Source of the DNA: Pararhodobacter sp. CCB-MM2 | Lineage (GTDB): Bacteria > Pseudomonadota > Alphaproteobacteria > Rhodobacterales > Rhodobacteraceae | Direction: 5' to 3' | Assembly: GCF_001691415.1 (NCBI RefSeq) | Contig: NZ_LRRR01000024.1 | Span: 1-64,000 of the forward strand | DNA: 64,000 nucleotides | In this document: one piece after another, positions 51,485 to 59,849 of the stretch | How positions within the stretch are numbered: position 1 is the first letter of the stretch | How the letters are laid out: each line of letters begins with the position of its first letter | Made by a program: the position numbers and the translations under genes | Notes under the pieces: generated by a model | Told to the model about the DNA's origin: nothing | Database searches by the model: none | The model's input: the letters and a program-made list of their open reading frames with translations, nothing else

Positions 51485-52440
51485 TGAATGATACCAATCT
51501 GACGCGAGATCTCCTGGATCTCGGCGATGTTGTCATTGACCCACGACTGGAAGTCGTCACCGATCAGGGTGTAGGGCGCCAGACCGTTGTCGCGCATGAC
51601 CTGCTGCCACTGCTCGCTGTCAGCGACCTGCTGCAGGCGATCGGCCCAGGCGTGGAACTGGTCGTCGGAAATGTCGTGCGGGACATAGAGGCCGCGCCAG
51701 TTCATCGCCACCAGATCGATGCCCTGCTCTTGGGCGGTCGGGATGTCGTAGCCTTCGATGCGCTCGGGCGCGAAGACGGCCAGCGCGCGCACTTCACCGG
51801 AGGCGATGAAGCCACCGATTTCCGAGATGTCGCCGGTCATCGCCTGGGTGAAGCCACCCACGGTCTGGGTGATCGCGTCGGCACCACCGTCGAGGCCGAT
51901 ATAGCGGATCGAGCGGGCATCTTCGAAGCCGGCGCGCGACATCAGCATCAGCACCTTCAGGTGGTCATAACCACCCACGGCCGAACCACCGGCGAAGGCC
52001 ACCGACGAGGGGTCGGCCTGCACGGCAGCGACGAGGTCGCCCAGCGTCTGGTAGGGGCTGTCCGCCGCCACGACGATCACACCGGCGTCGCCGCCGATGG
52101 CACCGAGCCAACGCACCTGATCGGCGGTCATGCCGGCGAAGGCGTTCTGGGCCAGACGCGTGGTGGTGGCCGACGAGGCCGCGACGATCAGGTCGGCGTC
52201 ATCGCCGCGATCGCTGACAACGGCGGTATAGGCCACGCCGCCACCGGCACCGGCCATGTTGGTGACCTGAACGGGGCTCTCGACAGCGCCGACTTCGTAC
52301 AGGATGCGGCCGATCTGACGGCAGGTGAAGTCCCAGCCGCCGCCGGGGTTGGCGGGGGCGATGCACTCGGTCGCGAAGGCCGGGGCGCTCAGCGCCACCA
52401 GCGCGCCCAGCGACAGGGCGGGCAGGTTGAAGCGGGTCAT
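51481..52440 (-). CDS. tctC: TctC periplasmic binding protein
   Basis: 319 residues from the ATG at 52440 (GGGAGGAA about 6 nt upstream). A Sec signal (LPALSLGALVALSAPAFA) precedes the mature start. CIAPANPGGGWDFTCR is the conserved TctC ligand-proximal motif. It captures a carboxylate in the periplasm for TctAB. The AtuA-like gene downstream hints at a terpenoid or branched acid, but ligand cannot be read from sequence. It is divergent from the two-component genes across about 135 bp. Confidence 0.94.
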   Translation of the reverse strand: MTRFNLPALSLGALVALSAPAFATECIAPANPGGGWDFTCRQIGRILYEVGAVESPVQVTNMAGAGGGVAYTAVVSDRGDDADLIVAASSATTTRLAQNAFAGMTADQVRWLGAIGGDAGVIVVAADSPYQTLGDLVAAVQADPSSVAFAGGSAVGGYDHLKVLMLMSRAGFEDARSIRYIGLDGGADAITQTVGGFTQAMTGDISEIGGFIASGEVRALAVFAPERIEGYDIPTAQEQGIDLVAMNWRGLYVPHDISDDQFHAWADRLQQVADSEQWQQVMRDNGLAPYTLIGDDFQSWVNDNIAEIQEISRQIGIIQ

Positions 52441-52575
52441 GGTATTCCTCCCAGGTTTCATGGCAGACGGGAGGCAGCGTAGCCGCGTGTCCTCCCCCTT
52501 GCGCCGCGCAGCATTCGCTGGAAACCTTGCATGGACCTGTCACGGAATTGTCAGGACGCAAGAAAATGAGGCGCC

Positions 52576-53241
52576 ATGCGATTCCTGCTGATCGAAGATA
52601 ACGCAGACCTTGCACGCAGCATCCGTGAGAGGCTGGAAATGGACGGCCATGCGGTCGACCATGCGCCCTCGCTCGGCGATGCCGAGGATCATCTGGCCGT
52701 CGCGCGTTACGACTTGATCTTGCTGGATATTACCCTGCCCGATGGCGATGGCCGCACCTTCCTGCAACGCCACCGCGCGGCGCAGGCGGACACGCCGGTG
52801 ATCGTTCTGACCGCGCGCTCGGCCGTGTCGGACCGGGTGGACACGCTGGACCTCGGGGCAGACGATTACCTGACGAAACCCTTCGATTTCGCCGAGCTCG
52901 AGGCCCGTTGCCGCGCCGTTCTGCGCCGTCGGGGCGGGGCCGCGACCACGTTGCGGCGCTATGCCGACCTGACCTTCGACCCCTTGGGCGGCTTCGTCAC
53001 CGTCGCCGGAGAGAATCGTGATCTGCGCAACCGGGAGCTTCGGCTGCTGGAAGTCCTGCTGTCGGCACCGGGCCGGATCCTGTCGAAGGACCAGCTGAAC
53101 GACCGGTTGTTCTCGCTGTCGGAGCCCGTCAGCGACAACGCGATCGAGGTCTATGTCGCGCGCCTGCGCAAGAAGCTGGAGGGCTCGTCCGCACGGATCG
53201 AGACGGTGCGCGGCCTCGGCTATCGCCTGACCGGTGGATGA
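52576..53241 (+). CDS. TctD-like OmpR-family response regulator
   Basis: 221 residues. The receiver has phospho-Asp51 in LLDITLPDGDG, Thr in VLTARS and Lys in LTKPFDF. The C-terminal winged helix ends IETVRGLGYRLTGG. It is divergent from tctCBA, so it probably activates that operon when the cognate acid is present. Coupled by ATGA to the kinase gene. Confidence 0.92.
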   Translation: MRFLLIEDNADLARSIRERLEMDGHAVDHAPSLGDAEDHLAVARYDLILLDITLPDGDGRTFLQRHRAAQADTPVIVLTARSAVSDRVDTLDLGADDYLTKPFDFAELEARCRAVLRRRGGAATTLRRYADLTFDPLGGFVTVAGENRDLRNRELRLLEVLLSAPGRILSKDQLNDRLFSLSEPVSDNAIEVYVARLRKKLEGSSARIETVRGLGYRLTGG

Positions 53242-54641
53242 GACGCCCGCTGCGCCTTCCCGCGACGCCGCGCCTGCCAAGTCTGCGCAAGCGGTTGATT
53301 GTGCAGCTGATCGCGCTGTCCGCCGGGCTGGCCGTGGTGCTGTATGTCGCCGTGCGGCTGGGGGCCGAGCGCGCGTCGGAAGCGACGCTGGACGGGCTTC
53401 TGGGTGCCGCCACCTCGACCATCGCCGAGGAGCTGCGCAGCGTCGAGGGCGGGGCCGAGCTGGACCTGTCGCCCGGCACCTTCTCCATGCTGGCGGCGAT
53501 GGGCGAGGAGCGGATCTTCCACCGCATCGACATCAACGGCCTGCCGGTCACCGGCTATGACGACCTGCCCCGCCCGCCGCAGGAGCCGACCGCGCTGGAG
53601 CCCGTGTTCTACGATGCCGATTACCGCGATGCCGAGCTGCGGCTGGTGGCCGTCGCGCGCAGCCTGATGATCGAGAACCGTGCCGCCCCGGTGCTGGTGA
53701 TCGTCGGCCAGACGCGGGACGGGCAGCGCGCGGTGGCACAGGCGCTCGCCAACCGCGCGGCGCTGATCGGGCTGATGGTGTTCCTGATCGCCATCCCCTT
53801 CAGCCTGCTGGTGGCCCGCGCCTTCCTGCGCCCGGTCGGTCGGCTGGCCGAGGCGGTGGGCCGGCGCGGCGGGCATGACCTGCGCCCGGTGCGCCACCCG
53901 GCCCCGGCCGAGCTGATGCCGCTGGTCGAGCAGCTGAATGCCTTCATCGCCCGGCTGCGCCAGACGCTTTCGCAGACCGAAACCTTCATCGCTGAGGCCG
54001 CGCATCACATCCGCACGCCCCTCGCCACCCTGCGCTCCGAGGCCGAGATGGCCCTGCGGCAGGCGGGCGACGAGCCCACCCGCGCCCGGCTGCGCGGCAT
54101 GATCCGCGCGACCGAGGAAAGCGCGCGCTCGGCCAACCAGCTGTTGGACCATGCCACGGTGCTGTTCCGGGCCGAGCAGTTCACGCAGGAGCGCGTGGAC
54201 ATCGGGGCGATGATCGCGGCGCTGGCCGACCGCTTCCGCCCCACCGCCGATCTGAAGGATATGGAGATCCGCCTCGATCTGCCGTCCGAGAGGCTGGAAA
54301 CCACCGGCGACGCGGTGCTGATCGAAGCGGCCGTGCGCAACCTGATCGACAACGCGGTGAAATACTCGCCCGAGGAATCCGAGGTGGCGATCACCCTGAC
54401 CCGCGACGGCACCTTCGCCCGCCTGACCCTGCGCGACCATGGCCGGGGTCTGGGCGGCGAGACGCTCGCCACCCTTTCGCGGCGGTTCCGGCGAGGGCCG
54501 AATGTCGGCGGGGTGATCGGCTCGGGCCTCGGGCTGACGATCGTGCTGGAGACGGCGGCGGCGATGGGCGGCCGTCTGGAATTGACCGAACACGAGGAGG
54601 GCGGCACATGCGCCACGCTCTGGTTTCCCCTGTCATCCTGA
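53238..54641 (+). CDS. TctE-like sensor histidine kinase
   Basis: 467 residues. TM segments lie at about 17-40 and 175-200 around a periplasmic sensor region. HAMP and HisKA follow, with AEAAHHIRTPLATLRSE carrying the phospho-acceptor His, then HATPase_c with NLIDNAVKYSPEE, DHGRGLG and GSGLGLTIV. The last 34 bp overlap the start of a periplasmic binding-protein gene, suggesting that protein joins the sensing function. Confidence 0.92.
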   Translation: MRRPLRLPATPRLPSLRKRLIVQLIALSAGLAVVLYVAVRLGAERASEATLDGLLGAATSTIAEELRSVEGGAELDLSPGTFSMLAAMGEERIFHRIDINGLPVTGYDDLPRPPQEPTALEPVFYDADYRDAELRLVAVARSLMIENRAAPVLVIVGQTRDGQRAVAQALANRAALIGLMVFLIAIPFSLLVARAFLRPVGRLAEAVGRRGGHDLRPVRHPAPAELMPLVEQLNAFIARLRQTLSQTETFIAEAAHHIRTPLATLRSEAEMALRQAGDEPTRARLRGMIRATEESARSANQLLDHATVLFRAEQFTQERVDIGAMIAALADRFRPTADLKDMEIRLDLPSERLETTGDAVLIEAAVRNLIDNAVKYSPEESEVAITLTRDGTFARLTLRDHGRGLGGETLATLSRRFRRGPNVGGVIGSGLGLTIVLETAAAMGGRLELTEHEEGGTCATLWFPLSS

Positions 54642-55654
54642 TCCTGACGCTGCTGTTGGGCACCCTGCCCGCGCTGGCCTTCGAGATCGAGGATCAGCAC
54701 AGCTTCGGCCCGCCGGAGGCCACCAACCGGCTGTCGATCCTGTCGACCACCGACATCGCCTTCTTCGCCCCGCTGGCCGAGGCCTTTCTGGCCCGCAACC
54801 CGGATCTTGCCGTGCACTATGTGCAGGCCTCCAGCCAGTCGGTGCAGCAGGCCATCGGCACCGAGGAGGCCGCGTTCGATCTGGTGATCTCGACGGCGAT
54901 GGATCTACAGATGAAGCTGGCCAATGACGGCTTCGCGCAGGGCCTGCCCGCCGATGTGGTGCAAAGCCTGCCGTCCTGGGCCCGCTGGCGCGACCGGCTG
55001 GTGTCGATCGCGCTGGAGCCGGTGGTGCTGTTGCTCGCCGATGCGGCGATCCCCGAGGGCCGCGAGCCCCCGCGTTCCCGCCGCGATCTGATCGCCCTGA
55101 TGCGCGACCATCCCGACCTGTTCGAGGGGCGGATCGGCACCTATGACCCCCGAACCTCGGGCGCGGGCTATCTGTTTCTGACGCAGGACGCCCGGACCTC
55201 GGACACGATCTGGCGGTTGGCCGAGGTGATGGGTCGGCTGAACGCCCGGCTTTATTGCTGTTCCAGCCAGATGATCGAGGGGCTGATCTCGGGCGATCTG
55301 GTGATGGCGTATAATGTGCTGGGCAGCTACGCCTCGGCCAATCTGCCGCCCGATGCCGCGGTGCATGTGGTCACGTTGCAGGACTTCACCGTCACGCTGC
55401 AACGCACGGCGCTGGTGCCGGCCAATGCCCCGCGCGGCGATCTGGGCGCGTCTTTCCTGCGGTTCCTGCTGTCCGACCGGGGGCAGCAGATCCAGGCCGA
55501 TGCCGTGGGCCAAGGCGTCATGCGGCCCGAGAGTTTCGTCAACCAGCCCTGGCTGCGGCCGATCCGGCTGGACCCGGGCCTGTTGTCGACGCTGGATTCC
55601 ATGACACGGCGGCGCTTCCTGTCGGAATGGGCGGCGGCGATGGAGCAGCCGTGA
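54608..55654 (+). CDS. Periplasmic solute-binding protein coupled to the TctE-like kinase
   Basis: 348 residues starting inside the kinase gene (34-bp overlap). A Sec signal (VILILTLLLGTLPALAF) precedes a type 2 binding-protein fold (LSILSTTDIAFFAPLAEAF, RTSGAGYLFLTQD, MAYNVLGSYA). It lacks permease and ATPase partners, so an auxiliary sensing role with the kinase is more likely than transport; that is inference from the overlap. GAGGAGGGCG precedes its ATG. Confidence 0.85.
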   Translation: MRHALVSPVILILTLLLGTLPALAFEIEDQHSFGPPEATNRLSILSTTDIAFFAPLAEAFLARNPDLAVHYVQASSQSVQQAIGTEEAAFDLVISTAMDLQMKLANDGFAQGLPADVVQSLPSWARWRDRLVSIALEPVVLLLADAAIPEGREPPRSRRDLIALMRDHPDLFEGRIGTYDPRTSGAGYLFLTQDARTSDTIWRLAEVMGRLNARLYCCSSQMIEGLISGDLVMAYNVLGSYASANLPPDAAVHVVTLQDFTVTLQRTALVPANAPRGDLGASFLRFLLSDRGQQIQADAVGQGVMRPESFVNQPWLRPIRLDPGLLSTLDSMTRRRFLSEWAAAMEQP

Positions 55655-55720
55655 GCGCCCGCCCCATGGACTTGTGCGCCTGAACCCCCATATCCGTGAC
55701 AGATCCACCGGAGGACCACG

Positions 55721-56161
55721 ATGCCCTATGAAAAGACCCCCGAGGCGCTGGCCCGCCTCACCCCTGAGCAATACCGCGTCACCCAGCAAAACGGCACGGA
55801 ACGCCCCTATTCCAACGAGTTCGACGAGCATTTCGAACCCGGCCTTTATGTCGATATCGTCTCGGGCGAGCCGCTGTTCACCTCCGCCGCGAAGTATAAC
55901 TCCGGCTGCGGCTGGCCGGCGTTCACCAAGCCCGTGGTCGACGCCAATGTCGTCGAGCTGCGCGACGTGACGCATGGCATGGTCCGCACCGAGGTCCGCT
56001 CGGCGCATGGCGACAGCCATCTGGGCCATGTCTTCCCGGACGGTCCGCGCGATCAGGGCGGGTTGCGCTATTGCATCAATTCGGCCTCGCTGCGGTTCAT
56101 CCCCAAGGACGAGATGGCGGCCGAAGGCTATGGCGATTACCTCGATCAGGTCGAGGGCTGA
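55721..56161 (+). CDS. msrB: Peptide-methionine (R)-S-oxide reductase, MsrB type without zinc site
   Basis: 146 residues, a normal MsrB length. The catalytic Cys118 is in RYCINSASLRF and a second Cys (C63) in NSGCGWPAF. The two CxxC zinc pairs of many MsrB proteins are replaced (VDIV near 44-47 and AHGD near 95-98), so this is the zinc-less form. It reduces methionine-R-sulfoxide in proteins. CCGGAGGA precedes the ATG. A short GCAACC/GGTTGC hairpin follows the stop. Confidence 0.93.
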   Translation: MPYEKTPEALARLTPEQYRVTQQNGTERPYSNEFDEHFEPGLYVDIVSGEPLFTSAAKYNSGCGWPAFTKPVVDANVVELRDVTHGMVRTEVRSAHGDSHLGHVFPDGPRDQGGLRYCINSASLRFIPKDEMAAEGYGDYLDQVEG

Positions 56162-56306
56162 CGCAACCGAGGGTTGCCATCGCAATCCTGCGGGCCATGT
56201 TCATTGACACCGGGGCGGCGTTTTTCGATGCTGCCCCCCATCAACGCGCTTCCCGACGGGTGCCGTTAGCGCCACCCGCGAGCGAGGCGCGAAAAGGGAG
56301 GAGCCA

Positions 56307-57647
56307 ATGAACACCCGTATGCTGGGCAGCGCCGCCGCGCTGGCCCTGATCGCCGGCGCATCGCATGCGCAGGACCTGCGTTTCCCCGTGGGCGAGGGCG
56401 ATTTCAACTGGCAGAGTTACGAAGACTTCGCCGCCGCGCATGATTTCAGCGGCGAGACGCTGACCCTGACCGGCCCCTGGACCGGCGCCGATGCCGAGCT
56501 GGTCAATTCCATGCTGGCCTATTTCGCCGCCGCCACCGGCGCCGAGGTGCAATACAACGGCTCGGAGAGTTTCGAGCAGGATATCGTCATCGCCACGCAG
56601 GCGAATTCCGCCCCCAACATCGCCGTTTTCCCGCAACCCGGCCTCGCCGCCGACCTTGCCGCGCGCGGTGCGCTCACGCCCTTGGCCGAGGGGACCGGGG
56701 ATTGGGTGCTGGAGAATTACGCCGCCGGACAAAGCTGGGTGGATCTGGGCACCTATGCCGGCCCCGAGGGGGACGAGGCGCTCTATGGGTTCTTCTACAA
56801 GATCGACCTGAAATCACTGGTCTGGTACTCGCCCGAGGCCTTCGAGGAAGCGGGCTATGACATCCCCGAGTCGATGGAGGACCTGCACGCCCTGACCGAA
56901 CAGATCGTCGCTGATGGTGGCACGCCGTGGTGCATCGGGCTGGGCTCGGGCGCGGCGACGGGCTGGCCGGCGACCGACTGGGTCGAGGACCTTATGCTGC
57001 GCACCCAGACGCCCGAGGTCTATGACCAATGGGTCACCAACGAGATCCCCTTCGACGATCCCCGCATCGTCAACGCCATCGAGGAATTCGGCTGGTTCGC
57101 CCGCAACGAGGATTTCGTCAACGGCGGCACCTCGGCCGTGGCCTCGACGGACTTCCGCGACAGCCCGCAGGGGCTCTTCAGCTTCCCGCCGGAATGCTAC
57201 ATGCACCGGCAGGCCAGCTTCATTCCAACCTTCTTCCCCGACGATGCGGATGCGGATTTCTTCTACTTCCCGTCCTACGCCGAACAGGACCTCGGCAACC
57301 CGGTGCTGGGGGCGGGGACGCTGTTTGCCATCACCGCGGATTCGCCGGCGGCGCAGGGGCTGATCGCCTTCCTGCAGACCCCGTTGGCGCATGAGGTCTG
57401 GATGGCGCAATCGGGCTTCCTGACCCCCTATGGCGCGGTGAATACCGACCTGTTTGCCTCGGACACGCAGCGGCAGATGAACGAGATCCTGCTCAACGCG
57501 ACGACCTTCCGCTTCGACGCCTCGGACCTGATGCCGGGCGAGATCGGCGCGGGGGCGTTCTGGACCGGCATGGTCGATTACGTCACCGGCGAGGACGCGC
57601 AAAGCGTGGCCGAGGGCATTCAGGCCCGCTGGGACGAGATCCGCTGA
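56307..57647 (+). CDS. aglE: AglE, alpha-glucoside-binding protein
   Basis: 446 residues, a Sec signal (MLGSAAALALIAGASHAQ), then a carbohydrate-binding type 1 extracellular protein fold. ETLTLTGPWTGADAELVNSM and YGFFYKIDLKSLVWYSP match the AglE group. It binds sucrose, trehalose, maltose or related glucosides for the AglFGK importer. GGGAGGAG precedes the ATG. A stem-loop between aglE and aglF may stabilise its message. Confidence 0.93.
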   Translation: MNTRMLGSAAALALIAGASHAQDLRFPVGEGDFNWQSYEDFAAAHDFSGETLTLTGPWTGADAELVNSMLAYFAAATGAEVQYNGSESFEQDIVIATQANSAPNIAVFPQPGLAADLAARGALTPLAEGTGDWVLENYAAGQSWVDLGTYAGPEGDEALYGFFYKIDLKSLVWYSPEAFEEAGYDIPESMEDLHALTEQIVADGGTPWCIGLGSGAATGWPATDWVEDLMLRTQTPEVYDQWVTNEIPFDDPRIVNAIEEFGWFARNEDFVNGGTSAVASTDFRDSPQGLFSFPPECYMHRQASFIPTFFPDDADADFFYFPSYAEQDLGNPVLGAGTLFAITADSPAAQGLIAFLQTPLAHEVWMAQSGFLTPYGAVNTDLFASDTQRQMNEILLNATTFRFDASDLMPGEIGAGAFWTGMVDYVTGEDAQSVAEGIQARWDEIR

Positions 57648-57655
57648 TCCCTGAC

Positions 57656-57684
57656 GGCGCGGCCCTGCCTGCCGGGGTCGCGCC
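57656..57684 (+). promoter_or_regulatory. Intercistronic stem-loop between aglE and aglF
   Basis: GGCGCGGCCC pairs with GGGGTCGCGCC around a TGCCTGCC-type loop, with one bulge. No T tract follows. Hairpins in this place are known in sugar ABC operons (for example malE-malF) to raise binding-protein expression over the permease; function here is inferred. Confidence 0.5.
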
Positions 57685-57708
57685 GCTGTCACTGCACGCG
57701 GAGGGCCG

Positions 57709-58686
57709 ATGTCACCGATCCTGCAAGGGCTGATCACCATCGTCGTGGGCGTCGGCGGATGCCTCGGGTATTTCTGGCTGTCCAACCTGCTGGTCGACCG
57801 GGTGATCTTTCCTGCGCGCGGCCCCCGCATCGCGCAGAATATCCGCCGGGCGAATGCCATCCGTCCGTGGCTGTTCCTGCTGCCGGCGATGCTGGCGCTG
57901 GGGCTGTACCTCGTCTACCCGGTGATCGGCTCCTTCATCCGCTCGCTCTACAACCGCTCGGGCACCGAGTTCATCGGGCTGGACAATTACAGCCGCCTCG
58001 CCCGGTCCGAGGATTTCCGCACGGCGTTCCTGAACAACTTCCTCTGGGTGCTGGTGGTGCCGGCGGCCTCGACCTTCCTCGGGCTGGTGGTGGCGCAGCT
58101 GACCGACCGGTTGCGCTGGGGCAGCGTGGCGAAATCGCTGATCTTCATGCCGATGGCGATCAGCTTCGTCGGGGCCTCGTTGATCTGGAAATTCGTCTAC
58201 ACCCAAGACCCGGACATCGGCCTGCTGAACGCGATCCGCGTGGGGTTAGGGGCCGCACCGCTGGACCCGCTGCAGCTGCCGTTCTGGAACAACTTCTTCC
58301 TGATGGTGATCCTGATCTGGATCCAGACCGGCTTTGCCATGGTCATCCTCTCGGCTGCCCTGCGCGGCATTCCCGAGGAGACGATCGAGGCCGCAATCCT
58401 CGACGGCGCGAACCCGTTTCAGGTCTTCTTCCGCATCAAGGTGCCGCAGATCATGGGCACCATCGTCGTGGTCTGGACGACGATCACCATCCTCGTGCTG
58501 AAGGTCTTCGACATCGTCTACACCATGACCGGCGGCAATTACGGGACCGAGATCCTGCCGTCCTACATGATGACCTTCATGTTCCGCGACGATGGCGTCG
58601 CGACGGCGGTGGCCTTCGTCATCATGCTGGTGGTGCTGCCGGTGATGGTCTGGAACATCCGCCAAGCCCACAAGGAGATGCGCTGA
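57709..58686 (+). CDS. aglF: AglF, alpha-glucoside ABC permease
   Basis: 325 residues with about seven membrane segments, including one N-terminal pair. The MalF-type EAA loop is EETIEAAILDGANPFQVFFR. GGAGG precedes the ATG. Its stop shares bases with the aglG start. It forms the translocation pore with AglG for the sugar delivered by AglE. Confidence 0.93.
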   Translation: MSPILQGLITIVVGVGGCLGYFWLSNLLVDRVIFPARGPRIAQNIRRANAIRPWLFLLPAMLALGLYLVYPVIGSFIRSLYNRSGTEFIGLDNYSRLARSEDFRTAFLNNFLWVLVVPAASTFLGLVVAQLTDRLRWGSVAKSLIFMPMAISFVGASLIWKFVYTQDPDIGLLNAIRVGLGAAPLDPLQLPFWNNFFLMVILIWIQTGFAMVILSAALRGIPEETIEAAILDGANPFQVFFRIKVPQIMGTIVVVWTTITILVLKVFDIVYTMTGGNYGTEILPSYMMTFMFRDDGVATAVAFVIMLVVLPVMVWNIRQAHKEMR

Positions 58687-59837
58687 TGAGCGGGATCGCT
58701 GGCCGTCGCTCGGGCCTGACATGGGCCGTCAACCTGACCGTGCTGGCGCTGGTGATCCTGTGGCTTGTGCCGACCGTGGGGCTGTTGATCTCCAGCTTCC
58801 GCGACAGAGACCAGATCGGCGAGACCGGCTGGTGGCTGGCCGCCCTGCCCGTCGAGCAAGCGTACCGCACCCGCGCCGAGGGCGAAGCCCGACAGGAGGG
58901 CGATCTTTGGGTGATTGAGGGCAGCCTGTTCGACACCGCCGAGGCGCAATCGGCCTTGGGCGAGGCCCGGCCCGGCATCGCGCGCTTCGGCACCTCGGCC
59001 CGTGAACCGGGCGCGCAGGATGCCGGCACCGAGGCCGCGCTGCGCGACGGTGGTACGTTGCGCGTCGAGCCCGATGGCCAGTACCGCGTGACCACGCCCG
59101 AGGAACCGGACGACCGGGGGCAACGGATCTACTTCGTCGCCGCCACCGCGCCGGCGCTGACGCTGGACAATTACCGCACCGTGCTGGGTGCGGCGGGCAT
59201 GGGCCGGGCGTTCATGAACACGCTGACGGTGACCATTCCGGCGACGGTGATCCCCATCGTCATCGCCGCCTTCGCCGCCTTCGCGCTGGCGTGGATGCGG
59301 TTTCCGGGCCGCGGCCTGCTGATCGCCGCGGTGGTCGGGCTGCTGGTGGTGCCGCTGCAACTGGCCCTGGTTCCGCTTCTGAACCTGCATAACCGCATCG
59401 GAATCGGGCAAAGCTTCGTCGGTATCTGGCTGGCGCACACGGGTTTCGGCCTTCCGCTGGCCATCTACCTGTTGCGAAACTACATGGCAGGCCTGCCCCG
59501 CGATATCATCGAGAGCGCGCGGGTGGACGGCGCGAGCGATTTCCAGATCTTCCGCCGGATCGTCCTGCCGCTGTCGTTCCCGGCATTGGCCGCCTTTGGC
59601 ATCTTCCAGTTCCTCTGGACCTGGAACGACCTTCTGGTCGCCAAGGTGTTCCTGCCCTCCTCGGGCGATGCGCAGGTGATGACGGTGAAGATCGCGGATG
59701 ACCTTCTGGGCTCTCGCGGAGGGGATTGGGGCATTCTGGCCACCGCCGCCTTCGTGTCGATCGCCGTACCCCTCGTCGTGTTCTTCACGATGCAACGCTT
59801 TTTCGTCCGCGGCCTGTTGGCCGGGTCGGTGAAATAA
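58686..59837 (+). CDS. aglG: AglG, alpha-glucoside ABC permease with large periplasmic insert
   Basis: 383 residues from the ATG at 58686 (TGATG with the aglF stop). TM1 is at about 13-35, then a roughly 120-residue soluble insert (about 45-160, acidic, GEARQEGDLWVIEGS) before the remaining five segments. The EAA loop is IIESARVDGASDFQIFRRIV. The insert is usual for AglG, unlike MalG. A frame that appears to extend it upstream into aglF is spurious. Confidence 0.93.
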   Translation: MSGIAGRRSGLTWAVNLTVLALVILWLVPTVGLLISSFRDRDQIGETGWWLAALPVEQAYRTRAEGEARQEGDLWVIEGSLFDTAEAQSALGEARPGIARFGTSAREPGAQDAGTEAALRDGGTLRVEPDGQYRVTTPEEPDDRGQRIYFVAATAPALTLDNYRTVLGAAGMGRAFMNTLTVTIPATVIPIVIAAFAAFALAWMRFPGRGLLIAAVVGLLVVPLQLALVPLLNLHNRIGIGQSFVGIWLAHTGFGLPLAIYLLRNYMAGLPRDIIESARVDGASDFQIFRRIVLPLSFPALAAFGIFQFLWTWNDLLVAKVFLPSSGDAQVMTVKIADDLLGSRGGDWGILATAAFVSIAVPLVVFFTMQRFFVRGLLAGSVK

Positions 59838-59849
59838 CGGATGTGACAG

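Noticed and set aside
56163..56177. GCAACC-GAG-GGTTGC hairpin after msrB
   Set aside because: Six-base stem without a T tract; too weak to list as a terminator.
57759..58685. Apparent N-terminal extension of aglG through aglF
   Set aside because: This part is out of frame with the clear AglF protein; the real AglG start is the ATG at 58686 overlapping the aglF stop.
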